A DNA stretch of 64,000 nucleotides from assembly GCF_035818475.1 (NCBI RefSeq), contig NZ_JAYMGV010000005.1, positions 1 to 64,000 on the forward strand. The letters are read 5' to 3'. Both the position numbers and the translations under genes were made by a program. The DNA is from Cognatitamlana sp035818475 (GTDB lineage: Bacteria; Bacteroidota; Bacteroidia; Flavobacteriales; Flavobacteriaceae). Within the stretch, counting starts at the first letter, position 1. Every line of letters begins with the position of its first letter. The notes beneath the pieces were generated by a model that saw only the letters and a program-made list of their open reading frames with translations, did not search any database and was not told where the DNA came from. Shown piece by piece: positions 27,222-35,818 of the stretch.

Positions 27222-28094
27222 ATGCAATTTCTAGTTTATATTCTGGTTTATCCACTTTTATGGCTAACTTCTATTTTACCCTTTAGATTATTGTATCTAA
27301 TCTCTGATGTTGTATTTATTATACTCTACTATATTATTGGATACAGGAAAGAAGTTGTTACTTCTAATTTGAACCTGGTTTTTCCGGATAAGCCCCAGGA
27401 AGAAATCATAGCATTAAGAAAGGCGTTTTACAGGCATTTATGCGATATGTTTTTAGAAATGGCAAAAACTATAAGCATTTCTGAAACTGATTTAAAGAAA
27501 CGATTTAAGATTAAAAACCCTGAAGAGTTTAAACGACTGGAAAAACTTAATAAAAGTGTTATCCTGATTTTTGGACACTATGCCAGTTGGGAATGGTCAA
27601 TTGTGCTTCAAAACTATATTAATTTTAAAGGCTATGCGGTCTATAAAAAGCTTGCCAATCCGCATTTTGATAAACTGGTTAGGGCTATTCGGTCAAAATT
27701 CAATACTACTTTAATAAGTACAAAAGAAACCATCAGTATTATTAACCAAAATGAAGCTTCAGGAATCAAAACCATAACCGGTTTTTTAAGTGATCAATCC
27801 CCAAGACAAAGCAAGGATGTATATTGGGGCAAGTTTATGGGCATTGATGTCCCCTGTTTTACAGGAGCTGAACGCTTAGCTAAAAATCTGGATTTCTCAA
27901 CAGCATTCTTAAAGGTGACAAAGCTAAAAAGAGGGTTCTATGAAGCCGAAATCATTACCCTGGCTGAAGATTCAAAAGCATATAGTGATTATGAGCTAAC
28001 CGATTTGTTTTTACGGGAACTGGAAAAGCAAATTCATGAAGCTCCCCAATATTATTTCTGGACCCATAAACGCTGGAAGCATAGAAAAACTTAG
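27222..28094 (+). CDS. Lysophospholipid / lipid A-type acyltransferase (LpxL/HtrB family)
   Basis: A 290-residue inner-membrane acyltransferase. An N-terminal hydrophobic anchor (about 1-40) precedes the HX4E catalytic motif HYASWE (His119, Glu124). Later conserved parts are FLSDQSPR and the C-terminal YYFWTHKRWKHR. Family members add secondary acyl chains to lipid A. The specific acyl donor cannot be told. Single gene, convergent with the sulfatase gene 22 bases downstream. Confidence 0.9.
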   Translation: MQFLVYILVYPLLWLTSILPFRLLYLISDVVFIILYYIIGYRKEVVTSNLNLVFPDKPQEEIIALRKAFYRHLCDMFLEMAKTISISETDLKKRFKIKNPEEFKRLEKLNKSVILIFGHYASWEWSIVLQNYINFKGYAVYKKLANPHFDKLVRAIRSKFNTTLISTKETISIINQNEASGIKTITGFLSDQSPRQSKDVYWGKFMGIDVPCFTGAERLAKNLDFSTAFLKVTKLKRGFYEAEIITLAEDSKAYSDYELTDLFLRELEKQIHEAPQYYFWTHKRWKHRKT

Positions 28095-28116
28095 AGTTAT
28101 TCTGTTACTTGTATAA

Positions 28117-29649
28117 TTATTCCTTTTCCGGCTCTTTAAAATCCGGGTTCATTAATACCTCACCTGCTTCCTGAGCTTTTAAATACTCTGCCTTAAACGG
28201 TCTTGGACGTATCCTGTATTTTGTTGGCATACCGGTATTTCTATTAAAGTCATCATTCAATCTAATTGGTGGTAAATAATCATTAGTAGCCTCTCTTATA
28301 CTATTTAACCTGGCTCTCATGTGATCCAACACATCAGCATATTCAACCTGCAGCGCTAAATTATTCAATTCATTAGGATCTTTTATAACATCATACAATT
28401 CCTCTTCTAGTCTCGGAATTTTAAAACAATGCTGCTGTGCTTCATTAAGTGTTCCTTTTTGCTTTTCTTCTATCATACTTTGCCACGACAAATCTCTAAT
28501 AATATCAGCAGATGGTGTATTAGGTAAATCAGTATAATAATTCTTAATATATTTATATTGTTTTGTTCTTATGGCACGGGTATAATCTTCAAAATCATGA
28601 AAATGATCTTCGGCATAAATAACTTCTCTTATGGATTTTGTGGTATCGGTCAACATAGATATAAAATCTTTACCATCAAATGCTTCTAAGGGTGTTAAAC
28701 CGGCCAAACTCATAAAGCTAGGTGCAATGTCAACAGAACTGATCAAATGGTTATTTACGCTTCCCGGTTTGATCTTTGCAGGCCATTTTACTATCCATGG
28801 GGTTTTTATACCTCCATCATAAAGTGTGGTCTTGTCTCTTGGAAAGGCTCTGCCATTATCTGAAACAAAAAGTATTAAGGTGTTATCTGCAACTCCCTGA
28901 GCTTCCAGTTCTGCGACCACTTTTCCAAGATAATCATCCATCCTGGCAATTTCATCATAATACAAGGCAAAATCCTTTTTAACCTTATCAGTTTCCGGAA
29001 TATAAGGAGGAATAACAACGTCCTCAAAACTATGAGGGTTATCGCTCATACCTTCATAAAAAGGTCTGTGGGCATCAAAAGAAGCCAGCCATGTAAAAAA
29101 TGGCTTACCTTTTGGTCGTTGCCTTAAAAGTTTAATCCAGTCGTCACAACCACTGCCATCCCCAACCAATCTTCTGTCAATTCCAATAGGGGCATCTTTC
29201 CATTGCATCTCTAATAAAATATCAAAATCATCTCTTACAGGATCCCCCATATGATATTTACCTGCTAAACCTGTCCAATATCCCGCATTCTTCAATTCTT
29301 GTACAAATGTCTTCTTTGTTTCCGGTAACGGCCATGATAATTGTTCGGCATCCGTATTATGAGGATATAACCCTGAAACTATACTTGTTCTACTGGGGCT
29401 ACATGAACTGGTTGTTAAAAAGGCCTGATTGAATACCATTCCTGCTTTAGCTAATGCATCAAGATTTGGTGTTCTTACATTTTTATGGCCATAAGGTCCT
29501 ATGTCATTCCAACTGACATCATCCGCAATAATGAAAACAATATTTGGTTTTTCAATCGGATTCGTCTCTTTTTTTGATTTACAAGACAGCAATGAAGCAC
29601 TAAAAGACAATGAAAATATTACAACATGTAGAGGTTTTAAATAAAGCAT
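28117..29649 (-). CDS. Sulfatase lipoprotein, N-sulfoglucosamine sulfohydrolase-like
   Basis: A 510-residue lipoprotein (SLLSCKSKKE, Cys about 23). The sulfatase core begins IVFIIADDVSWND (metal ligands Asp43-Asp44). The formylglycine motif CSPSR has Cys83 in TTSSCSPSRTS, close to the SGSH (heparan N-sulfatase) type. Further signs are KYHMGDP and LFVSDNGRAFPRDKTTLYDGGIKTPWI. It probably desulfates a glycan outside the cytoplasm. No glycan-degradation locus or formylglycine-generating enzyme gene is nearby, so substrate and maturation partner are unknown. Confidence 0.9.
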   Translation of the reverse strand: MLYLKPLHVVIFSLSFSASLLSCKSKKETNPIEKPNIVFIIADDVSWNDIGPYGHKNVRTPNLDALAKAGMVFNQAFLTTSSCSPSRTSIVSGLYPHNTDAEQLSWPLPETKKTFVQELKNAGYWTGLAGKYHMGDPVRDDFDILLEMQWKDAPIGIDRRLVGDGSGCDDWIKLLRQRPKGKPFFTWLASFDAHRPFYEGMSDNPHSFEDVVIPPYIPETDKVKKDFALYYDEIARMDDYLGKVVAELEAQGVADNTLILFVSDNGRAFPRDKTTLYDGGIKTPWIVKWPAKIKPGSVNNHLISSVDIAPSFMSLAGLTPLEAFDGKDFISMLTDTTKSIREVIYAEDHFHDFEDYTRAIRTKQYKYIKNYYTDLPNTPSADIIRDLSWQSMIEEKQKGTLNEAQQHCFKIPRLEEELYDVIKDPNELNNLALQVEYADVLDHMRARLNSIREATNDYLPPIRLNDDFNRNTGMPTKYRIRPRPFKAEYLKAQEAGEVLMNPDFKEPEKE

Positions 29650-29798
29650 GGTATGAATCCGAAATATTAATTATCAAGATAAATGTAATGCTTTCAAACT
29701 ATTCATTTTTTAAAATGACCATAAGTTACATGAATTTGAACCAGACTTACCTAATTCAGGTTTCTGTGGTACGCAGCTCACGCATTTCTTAAAAGATA

Positions 29799-29829
29799 AA
29801 AATAAAAAAAGCGCAATACCTTGCGCTTT
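29799..29829 (-). terminator. glmM terminator
   Basis: AAAGCGCAA (29808-29816) pairs with TTGCGCTTT (29821-29829). On the minus strand a T run follows. It lies 31 bases after the glmM stop. Confidence 0.78.
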
Positions 29830-29860
29830 AATGTGTTCAATTGTATATTATTCTAATAAC

Positions 29861-31249
29861 TTAAGAACTTGCAATTTCTCCTATTTCCTTAATAAACCTA
29901 TCTCCCAATTCATTAGCTTCATCTTGTGATTTAGCTTCGGTGTAAATTCTAATTATAGGCTCTGTATTACTTTTACGTAAGTGTACCCAGCTCTCTGAAA
30001 AATCAATTTTCACACCATCTATGGTTGTTAATTGTTCATTTTGATAACGCTCCTCGATAGTTTTTAAAATACCATCTACATCCAAATCTGGAGTTAGTTC
30101 TATTTTCTTTTTACCCATAAAATAACTTGGGTATGTCTTTCTTAGCTCGCTCACCTTAACCTTTTTGTCTGCTAATAAACTTAAAAATAAAGCCACACCA
30201 ACTAGGGCATCACGACCATAATGTGCATCCGGATAAATAATCCCCCCATTGCCTTCACCTCCAATAACGACCTTATTTTTCTTCATAAGCTTTACAACAT
30301 TCACCTCCCCAACCGCACTGGCTTCATACGTACCTCCATGTTTTTCTGTAACATCCCGTAAAGCCCTTGTAGAACTCATATTACTTACTGTATTTCCCGG
30401 TGTTTTACTCAAAACATAATCAGCACAAGCTACTAACGTGTACTCTTCCCCAAACATGTCTCCATTCTCATCCATAAATGCTAAACGATCAACATCCGGG
30501 TCTACCACAATTCCAAAATCGGCATTATGTTTTTTAACTTCATCAGATAAGTCTGTTAAATGTTCTTTCAATGGCTCCGGGTTATGTGGAAAATGCCCGG
30601 TTGGATCACAATACAATTTAACAACATCAACACCTAAACGTTCTAAAAGTAAAGGTATAGCAATACCTCCTGTTGAGTTTACCCCATCCACCACTACTTT
30701 AAAACGTTCGCCTTCAATGGCTTTTACGTTAACAAGGTCTAAATCCAACACTTCAATTATGTGTAAATCTATATAGGCCTTGTTCTTTTTTATTTTTCCC
30801 AAGCTATCAACATCAGCAAAATTCATATCATCATTTTCAGCAATCTCCAATATCTTTGCGCCTTCAACAGCATCTAAGAATTCTCCTTTTTGGTTTAAAA
30901 GCTTTAAGGCATTCCATTGCTTTGGATTATGACTAGCCGTTAAAATTATACCACCATCAGCATGCTCCATAGGTACGGCAACTTCAACTGTAGGGGTAGT
31001 AGAAAGCCCTACATCAACAACATCAATACCTAAACCTATCAAAGTGTTCATCACTAAATTTTGAATCATCTTACCGGAAATACGAGCATCCCTACCCACA
31101 ACAACTTTATAATGTTCTTTATTACGCTGTTGCTTTATCCAAACACCATAAGCTGAAGCAAATTTTACCGCATCTATTGGTGTTAGGTTTTCACCTACCT
31201 GTCCGCCAATAGTTCCTCTAATTCCCGAAATTGATTTTATTAGTGTCAT
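29861..31249 (-). CDS. glmM: Phosphoglucosamine mutase
   Basis: A 462-residue alpha-D-phosphohexomutase. The phosphoserine loop TASHNP has Ser106, the metal loop is DPDVDR (about 250), the sugar loop is GGEGNGGI, and the phosphate-binding tail is LRKSNTEPIIRIY. It most likely interconverts glucosamine 6- and 1-phosphate for cell-wall and LPS precursors; other phosphomutase specificity cannot be excluded. ATG at 31249 (preceded by AGGAG) is chosen because the longer frame begins at a TTG inside the promoter. Divergent from the ACP phosphodiesterase gene. Confidence 0.93.
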   Translation of the reverse strand: MTLIKSISGIRGTIGGQVGENLTPIDAVKFASAYGVWIKQQRNKEHYKVVVGRDARISGKMIQNLVMNTLIGLGIDVVDVGLSTTPTVEVAVPMEHADGGIILTASHNPKQWNALKLLNQKGEFLDAVEGAKILEIAENDDMNFADVDSLGKIKKNKAYIDLHIIEVLDLDLVNVKAIEGERFKVVVDGVNSTGGIAIPLLLERLGVDVVKLYCDPTGHFPHNPEPLKEHLTDLSDEVKKHNADFGIVVDPDVDRLAFMDENGDMFGEEYTLVACADYVLSKTPGNTVSNMSSTRALRDVTEKHGGTYEASAVGEVNVVKLMKKNKVVIGGEGNGGIIYPDAHYGRDALVGVALFLSLLADKKVKVSELRKTYPSYFMGKKKIELTPDLDVDGILKTIEERYQNEQLTTIDGVKIDFSESWVHLRKSNTEPIIRIYTEAKSQDEANELGDRFIKEIGEIASS

Positions 31250-31273
31250 AATCTCCTTATTATAATTTTCGAG

Positions 31274-31281
31274 CAAATATA
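31274..31281 (-). promoter_or_regulatory. Putative glmM promoter -7 box
   Basis: TATATTTG on the minus strand, 25 bases before the chosen glmM ATG. The TTG inside this box is the first possible start of the longer frame. Confidence 0.55.
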
Positions 31282-31328
31282 ATATTTCAAACTCGTATTT
31301 CTTTAAACGCTTTTCGTAAATTTCGCAA

Positions 31329-31922
31329 ATGAACTATTTAGCACACATTTATTTATCCGGAGATAATGATTTGGTAACAATAGGTAATTTTATAGCCGAT
31401 GGCATTAAGGGGAAGCGTTATAAAAAATATCCCAAAGCTATTCAAACCGGAATTTTATTGCACAGACATATTGACACTTTTACCGATGCTCATGAAACAG
31501 TAAGGCTTAGCACCAAGCGCCTTCATAAGAAATACGGTCACTATTCCGGAATCATTGTCGATATTTTATATGATCATTTTTTAGCCAAAAACTGGGATAA
31601 ATACAGCAATATACCTTTAAAAGATTATGTTGAAGCATTCTATGACTCTTTGAAAGAACATTATGATATTTTACCATTAAGAATTCAAAAAATGATGCCC
31701 TATATGGTATCAGATAACTGGTTGCTTAGCTATAAATCTATTGAAGGTATCTCCAGAGTTCTTGATGGCATGAACCGAAGAACCAAAAACCGATCCAGTA
31801 TGAATGAAGCGGTAGTTGAGCTTCAGGAATTTTATGAAGCGTTTGAAAATGAATTTTCTTCTTTTTTTGAAGAGCTCATCGTTTCTTCCAATAAAAAACT
31901 ATTAGAGTTAAATCAGGATTAA
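31329..31922 (+). CDS. Acyl carrier protein phosphodiesterase family protein
   Basis: A 197-residue helical protein of the AcpH family (MNYLAHIYLSGDNDLVTIGNFIADGIKG, then LHRHIDTFTDAH, DILYDHFLAKNW). AcpH removes the 4'-phosphopantetheine arm from ACP; the HD-like His/Asp cluster (LHRHID, YDHF) would bind metal. Its TAA is directly followed by the ATG of the gamma-glutamyltransferase gene, so the two are coupled although functionally unrelated at first sight. Confidence 0.9.
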   Translation: MNYLAHIYLSGDNDLVTIGNFIADGIKGKRYKKYPKAIQTGILLHRHIDTFTDAHETVRLSTKRLHKKYGHYSGIIVDILYDHFLAKNWDKYSNIPLKDYVEAFYDSLKEHYDILPLRIQKMMPYMVSDNWLLSYKSIEGISRVLDGMNRRTKNRSSMNEAVVELQEFYEAFENEFSSFFEELIVSSNKKLLELNQD

Positions 31923-33617
31923 ATGAGAAAAAAAATCATTTATTCAATAGCGTTGATATATTGTGCCATCTCATGTAAAACAACTGAACTCAAGGTTAAC
32001 AAAAGCGGTTTAATTACACAGCATGCTATGGTAGTTTCGGCCAGAGTTGAAGCTTCAAAAATTGGAAATGACATTCTTAAAAAAGGCGGAAATGCCTTTG
32101 ATGCTATGGTCGCTACAGAATTAGCGCTTGCAGTAGCTTATCCTTATGCCGGTAATTTAGGTGGCGGCGGATTTATGGTCTATAGAAAAGCCAATGGAGA
32201 TATTGGAGCTATTGATTACAGGGAAAAAGCTCCTTTAGCCGCCACCAAAGACATGTACTTAGATGAATCCGGTCTGGTTATTCCTAACAAAAGTACTCTT
32301 GGAGCTATGGCTGTAGGAGTTCCAGGGACTATAGCTGGTGTTTTTGAGGTTCATGAAAAATTAGGCTCTTTGCCTATTGAGGTAATTTTAAGGCCGGTAA
32401 TTGAGCTGGCTTATAAAGGCGTGGTTGTAACAGAAAAACAAGAAAAGCGTATAAAAAAATACCAGCCACTCTTTCCAAAAGCAAATAAAACCCCTATTGT
32501 TTTTGATAAAGTATGGAAAACTCATGACACTATTAAATATCCGGCTTTAGCAAAAACTCTGGAACGCATTTTAAAATATGGCAGAGACGAATTTTATAAA
32601 GGCAAAACAGCACATACACTGGCCCGCTTTATCCAACAAAATGGAGGCATAATAACTACAGAAGATTTAGCTAAATATGAAGCCAAATGGCGCACTCCAA
32701 TAACATTCACTTATGATGATTTAAAAATTATCTCTATGTCGCCTCCTGCAAGTGGTGGCATATGTTTAGCCCAGATCATGGGAATGATAGAACACTATCC
32801 ACTTCATAGATATGGCCATAATTCACAAAAGGCAATTCAACTTATAACAGAAGCGGAACGACGAGCTTATGCAGACAGAAGTTTTTATCTGGGTGACCCT
32901 GATTTTGTTGATATCCCTATAAACAAGCTTATTGACAACAATTATTTAAAATCCAGAATGGCTGATTTTACATTTAAAGAAGCCACGTTATCAACCCAGG
33001 TTTCTCATGGTGACGTTCAAATCATTGAAAGTGATGAAACCACGCATTATTCTATAGTTGATCCATTTGGAAATGCTATTGCAGCTACAACAACTTTAAA
33101 CGGCGCATATGGTTCAAAATTATATTGCTCTGAACTCGGATTCTTTTTAAATAATGAAATGGATGATTTCAGCAGCAAGACCGGAGCACCAAATATGTTT
33201 GGGCTTATTGGTGCTGAAGCCAATAGCATTGTTCCTGAAAAACGGATGCTTAGTTCCATGACCCCTACTATTGTTGAAAAAGATAACAAATTATATATGA
33301 CCTTAGGTACTCCTGGCGGCTCCACAATTATCACATCTGTTTTGCAAACTATACTTAATGTGCATGAGTTTAATATGACTATGCAGGAGGCTGTAAATGC
33401 ACCAAGGTTTCACCATCAGTGGTTACCGGATGAAATCAAAGTAGAACCTAAAGCTTTTAATAAATCAACAATTAATAAGCTTGAAAGCTTAGGGTATTCA
33501 ATTCGTGAGGAAGAATCTGTTATAATAGGCAAGGTCGATGGAATACTGGTTTTGGACGATAACAGGTATGAGGGTGGTGCAGATTATCGAGGAGATGATA
33601 CTGCCGTCGGTTTTTAA
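31923..33617 (+). CDS. ggt: Gamma-glutamyltransferase, lipoprotein-type
   Basis: A 564-residue Ntn hydrolase precursor with lipoprotein-like signal (CAISCKT, Cys about 18). The autoprocessing nucleophile is the first Thr of TTHYSIVD (about Thr373), preceded by ESDE. GGNAFDA, NLGGGGFMVYR, PPASGG and TPGGS are family blocks. It cleaves gamma-glutamyl bonds such as glutathione outside the cytoplasm. The ATG abuts the upstream stop. Confidence 0.94.
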   Translation: MRKKIIYSIALIYCAISCKTTELKVNKSGLITQHAMVVSARVEASKIGNDILKKGGNAFDAMVATELALAVAYPYAGNLGGGGFMVYRKANGDIGAIDYREKAPLAATKDMYLDESGLVIPNKSTLGAMAVGVPGTIAGVFEVHEKLGSLPIEVILRPVIELAYKGVVVTEKQEKRIKKYQPLFPKANKTPIVFDKVWKTHDTIKYPALAKTLERILKYGRDEFYKGKTAHTLARFIQQNGGIITTEDLAKYEAKWRTPITFTYDDLKIISMSPPASGGICLAQIMGMIEHYPLHRYGHNSQKAIQLITEAERRAYADRSFYLGDPDFVDIPINKLIDNNYLKSRMADFTFKEATLSTQVSHGDVQIIESDETTHYSIVDPFGNAIAATTTLNGAYGSKLYCSELGFFLNNEMDDFSSKTGAPNMFGLIGAEANSIVPEKRMLSSMTPTIVEKDNKLYMTLGTPGGSTIITSVLQTILNVHEFNMTMQEAVNAPRFHHQWLPDEIKVEPKAFNKSTINKLESLGYSIREEESVIIGKVDGILVLDDNRYEGGADYRGDDTAVGF

Positions 33618-33686
33618 TCAATTTCTTTTTCTAAAAATATCATATTTAATAATTTAGACAAGAGTTACACCTAACCATTAAAACAC

Positions 33687-34397
33687 TTGAAACCCAAAAA
33701 GCCAAGAAACATCTTAAAAATAATTGCCGGAGTGATCATATTCCTGACACTACCCAGTATATTGTTTTTTGGGTTCCTGTACTTCAAATACAACGAAGAG
33801 CTTCCTGTAGGAATTCAGGGGTACGAAGCTGATGCCTTAGCAAAAAAAATGTTAGTTGCTTTAGATTATGAAGCTTACAAAAATACCAATCACATAGAAT
33901 GGACATTTAAAAAACGACGACATTATAACTGGAATAAAGCTAAAAATATATGTGAAGTCTATTGGAAAGACTATAAAGTAATTCTTGACTTAAATGATTA
34001 CAGTCAAAGCCGTGTTTACATACACGGTTTTAAAAATGAAAGTGACATGACTGATGATCTCATTGAAAAAGCTATCAAATATTATAATAAAGACTCGTTT
34101 TGGCTGGTAGCGCCCTATAAAATTTTTGATGAGGGTACACTACGCCAAATTGTAAAAACCGAGCATAATAAAAATGCCCTTTTGGTTACCTATACGCCCG
34201 ACGATTCTTATTTATGGTTGCTTGACGATAACAACAAACCCATTGCGTTTAAAATGTGGACTTCTCTTCTCCCTATTGACGGTTTAGAAGCCTCATGGAA
34301 TAATTGGACTGTTACCGAAAGTGGAGCTCAGCTTCCAACATTTCACAAGTTTATGTTCTTTGGCCTGGAGATTAGTGATATTAAGGGAATAGAATAA
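33687..34397 (+). CDS. Membrane-anchored hypothetical protein, 236 aa
   Basis: One N-terminal transmembrane anchor (about 10-32, IIAGVIIFLTLPSILFFGF) follows a Lys-rich cytoplasmic start. The soluble part (about 35-236) has motifs such as HIEWTFKKRRHYNWNKAKNI and SLLPIDGLEASWNNW. I recognise no domain; similar proteins seem common in Flavobacteriaceae (memory, unverified). The start codon is TTG at 33687; no ATG or GTG lies upstream in frame. It follows ggt by 69 bases and may be co-transcribed. Confidence 0.75.
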   Translation: MKPKKPRNILKIIAGVIIFLTLPSILFFGFLYFKYNEELPVGIQGYEADALAKKMLVALDYEAYKNTNHIEWTFKKRRHYNWNKAKNICEVYWKDYKVILDLNDYSQSRVYIHGFKNESDMTDDLIEKAIKYYNKDSFWLVAPYKIFDEGTLRQIVKTEHNKNALLVTYTPDDSYLWLLDDNNKPIAFKMWTSLLPIDGLEASWNNWTVTESGAQLPTFHKFMFFGLEISDIKGIE

Positions 34398-34426
34398 TTC
34401 AACTAGTAGTTCAGCTCAATATTGCT

Positions 34427-34951
34427 TTACTTACTCCTCTGCCCCACAAAATTATGACTCTTTGATTTAAACAAAATATTAAAGCTGGTTAAACTACCAT
34501 AAATTCTGGTAATATATTGCTGCAAATCAATTTTGCCTTGTTCATCCAAATCACTGGAGTTAATACGTTGTTCCATTACCCGTAATCGGTCTCTAACCAT
34601 AATGATTTTATGAAAGAACTTATCAATTGGTAATTCATAAGGTTTTAAATCATCGTCAGCCGGCTGTAATATAAGTTTGCCCCCTTTATACTTATCTGCT
34701 ATAGGTACTATTTCACTGGCGTCACTCCATTTTTTCAATATGTTTACCAAACTACGCTCTACTTCAAAAAAACTAATGGTGTCTACATCACCGTCAGCGG
34801 CTTCAATCACTTCAAAATCACTATCTATATCAATAGTTTCTAATCCATTTTCAATAAAAGTAACCCAGTAATGCTGTGATGTTACGTTAGTTACAACACC
34901 TTTTCCATATTCAACATGATTAATTCTTGATCCTATTCCTAATAATTTCAT
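34427..34951 (-). CDS. Conserved hypothetical protein with Tudor/SH3-like N terminus
   Basis: A 174-residue soluble protein. The first 40 residues (GIGSRINHVEYGKGVVTNV, VTFIENG) resemble the small beta-barrel at the C terminus of UvrD/PcrA-type helicases or other Tudor-like RNA-polymerase-binding modules. The rest is helical (FFEVERSLVNILKKW, IIMVRDRLRVMEQ). Role unknown; a transcription- or repair-linked adaptor is only a guess from the N terminus. Convergent with the membrane-anchored ORF. Confidence 0.7.
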   Translation of the reverse strand: MKLLGIGSRINHVEYGKGVVTNVTSQHYWVTFIENGLETIDIDSDFEVIEAADGDVDTISFFEVERSLVNILKKWSDASEIVPIADKYKGGKLILQPADDDLKPYELPIDKFFHKIIMVRDRLRVMEQRINSSDLDEQGKIDLQQYITRIYGSLTSFNILFKSKSHNFVGQRSK

Positions 34952-35303
34952 ATTTACTTTTTTAATGTACGATACAATTTGGTTTTAAAATTCACTAAAA
35001 TAAATCAATATACAAGTAACAGAACCGCCTTATAAACGTTAAAATTTTGTTAATACTTCATTAATTGTATATTTTAAATATCCCCCAAAGAAATACCCCC
35101 TAAAAGCATAAAAAAACTATTGTCGGTTTTTTTAGTATTATAAAAACATAGGTAGATTTCATAAATCTTAATGTTTTCTCTCCTTATACCATCAAAATAA
35201 TAATGTATTATAAAAAAACTCAATCACTTATTGACAGTAAGACTATTAAGAAAAGCTATTTTACTTTTTTATTTTAGTAGTATTAATATTAAAATATACA
35301 TTT
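34952..35303. other. AT-rich divergent intergenic region, 352 bases
   Basis: Very AT-rich stretch between a minus-strand and a plus-strand gene. It must carry promoters for both, but I find no convincing TAnnTTTG box at a sensible distance from either start. No hairpin of note, repeat or RNA recognised. Confidence 0.5.
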
Positions 35304-35675
35304 ATGAAAAGATTGCTTTATGTATTGTTTTTAGTTTATGGAATGACATTTGCTTCTGCCGATACACCTATAACTCCAAACAACACAGATCCAAAAATTG
35401 GAGATGTTTTAAAAATCAAAACCCCAAAAAGAGTCTCGTTTAAGCACATTGATTTCCCCAGGTTAAACTTTATTGTAAAACGAGGTAGTATAGCCAGTTA
35501 CAAAAGTGTGCACGAGGAATTAGTAGTTGTAAAAGAAGTCAATGATGATAATGGGGATATCCATGTTATCCTTGAAAGAAAAGATGGAAAAAAATTTTTT
35601 GGGTATCTAAAACAGGTTAAAGCTAATTATACCGAATCTATAGAAGCCGGTGAAATTATAAAAGTAGAATCTTAA
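35304..35675 (+). CDS. Small secreted hypothetical protein, 123 aa
   Basis: A signal peptide (1-19, FASA before Asp) and a basic, beta-rich mature domain of about 100 residues (KIKTPKRVSFKHIDFPRLNF, VILERKDGKKFFGYL). No family recognised. It is the one secreted protein of this window whose mature start is not Gln. Monocistronic with a good terminator at 35701. Confidence 0.75.
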   Translation: MKRLLYVLFLVYGMTFASADTPITPNNTDPKIGDVLKIKTPKRVSFKHIDFPRLNFIVKRGSIASYKSVHEELVVVKEVNDDNGDIHVILERKDGKKFFGYLKQVKANYTESIEAGEIIKVES

Positions 35676-35700
35676 TTTTATACTAAACCAAAATACGTTA

Positions 35701-35747
35701 AAAAGCGAAAGAATTATAATTAACAATAGTCTTTCGCTTTACTTTTT
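35701..35747 (+). terminator. Intrinsic terminator
   Basis: AAAGCGAAAGA (35702-35712) pairs with TCTTTCGCTTT (35730-35740), followed by ACTTTTT. Confidence 0.75.
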
Positions 35748-35795
35748 ACAATACTAATTGCTTTTAACATTTCTGAAAATTTAGTATCAAAATTG

Positions 35796-35803
35796 TACCT
35801 TTG
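35796..35803 (+). promoter_or_regulatory. Putative uvrA promoter -7 box
   Basis: TACCTTTG, an exact TAnnTTTG match, 15 bases before the uvrA ATG at 35819. The leader would be very short. Confidence 0.6.
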
Positions 35804-35818
35804 CACTTTTGTAATTAT

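Noticed and set aside
28117..29649. Polysaccharide utilisation locus around the sulfatase
   Set aside because: No SusC/SusD pair, glycoside hydrolase cluster or regulator adjoins it.
29650..29798. Possible tRNA or small RNA between the sulfatase and glmM genes
   Set aside because: No cloverleaf or conserved core could be drawn; only the glmM terminator is visible nearby.
35231..35443. 70-codon frame overlapping the small secreted protein gene
   Set aside because: The overlapping frame at 35304 has a good signal peptide and runs on to a terminator; this one has neither.
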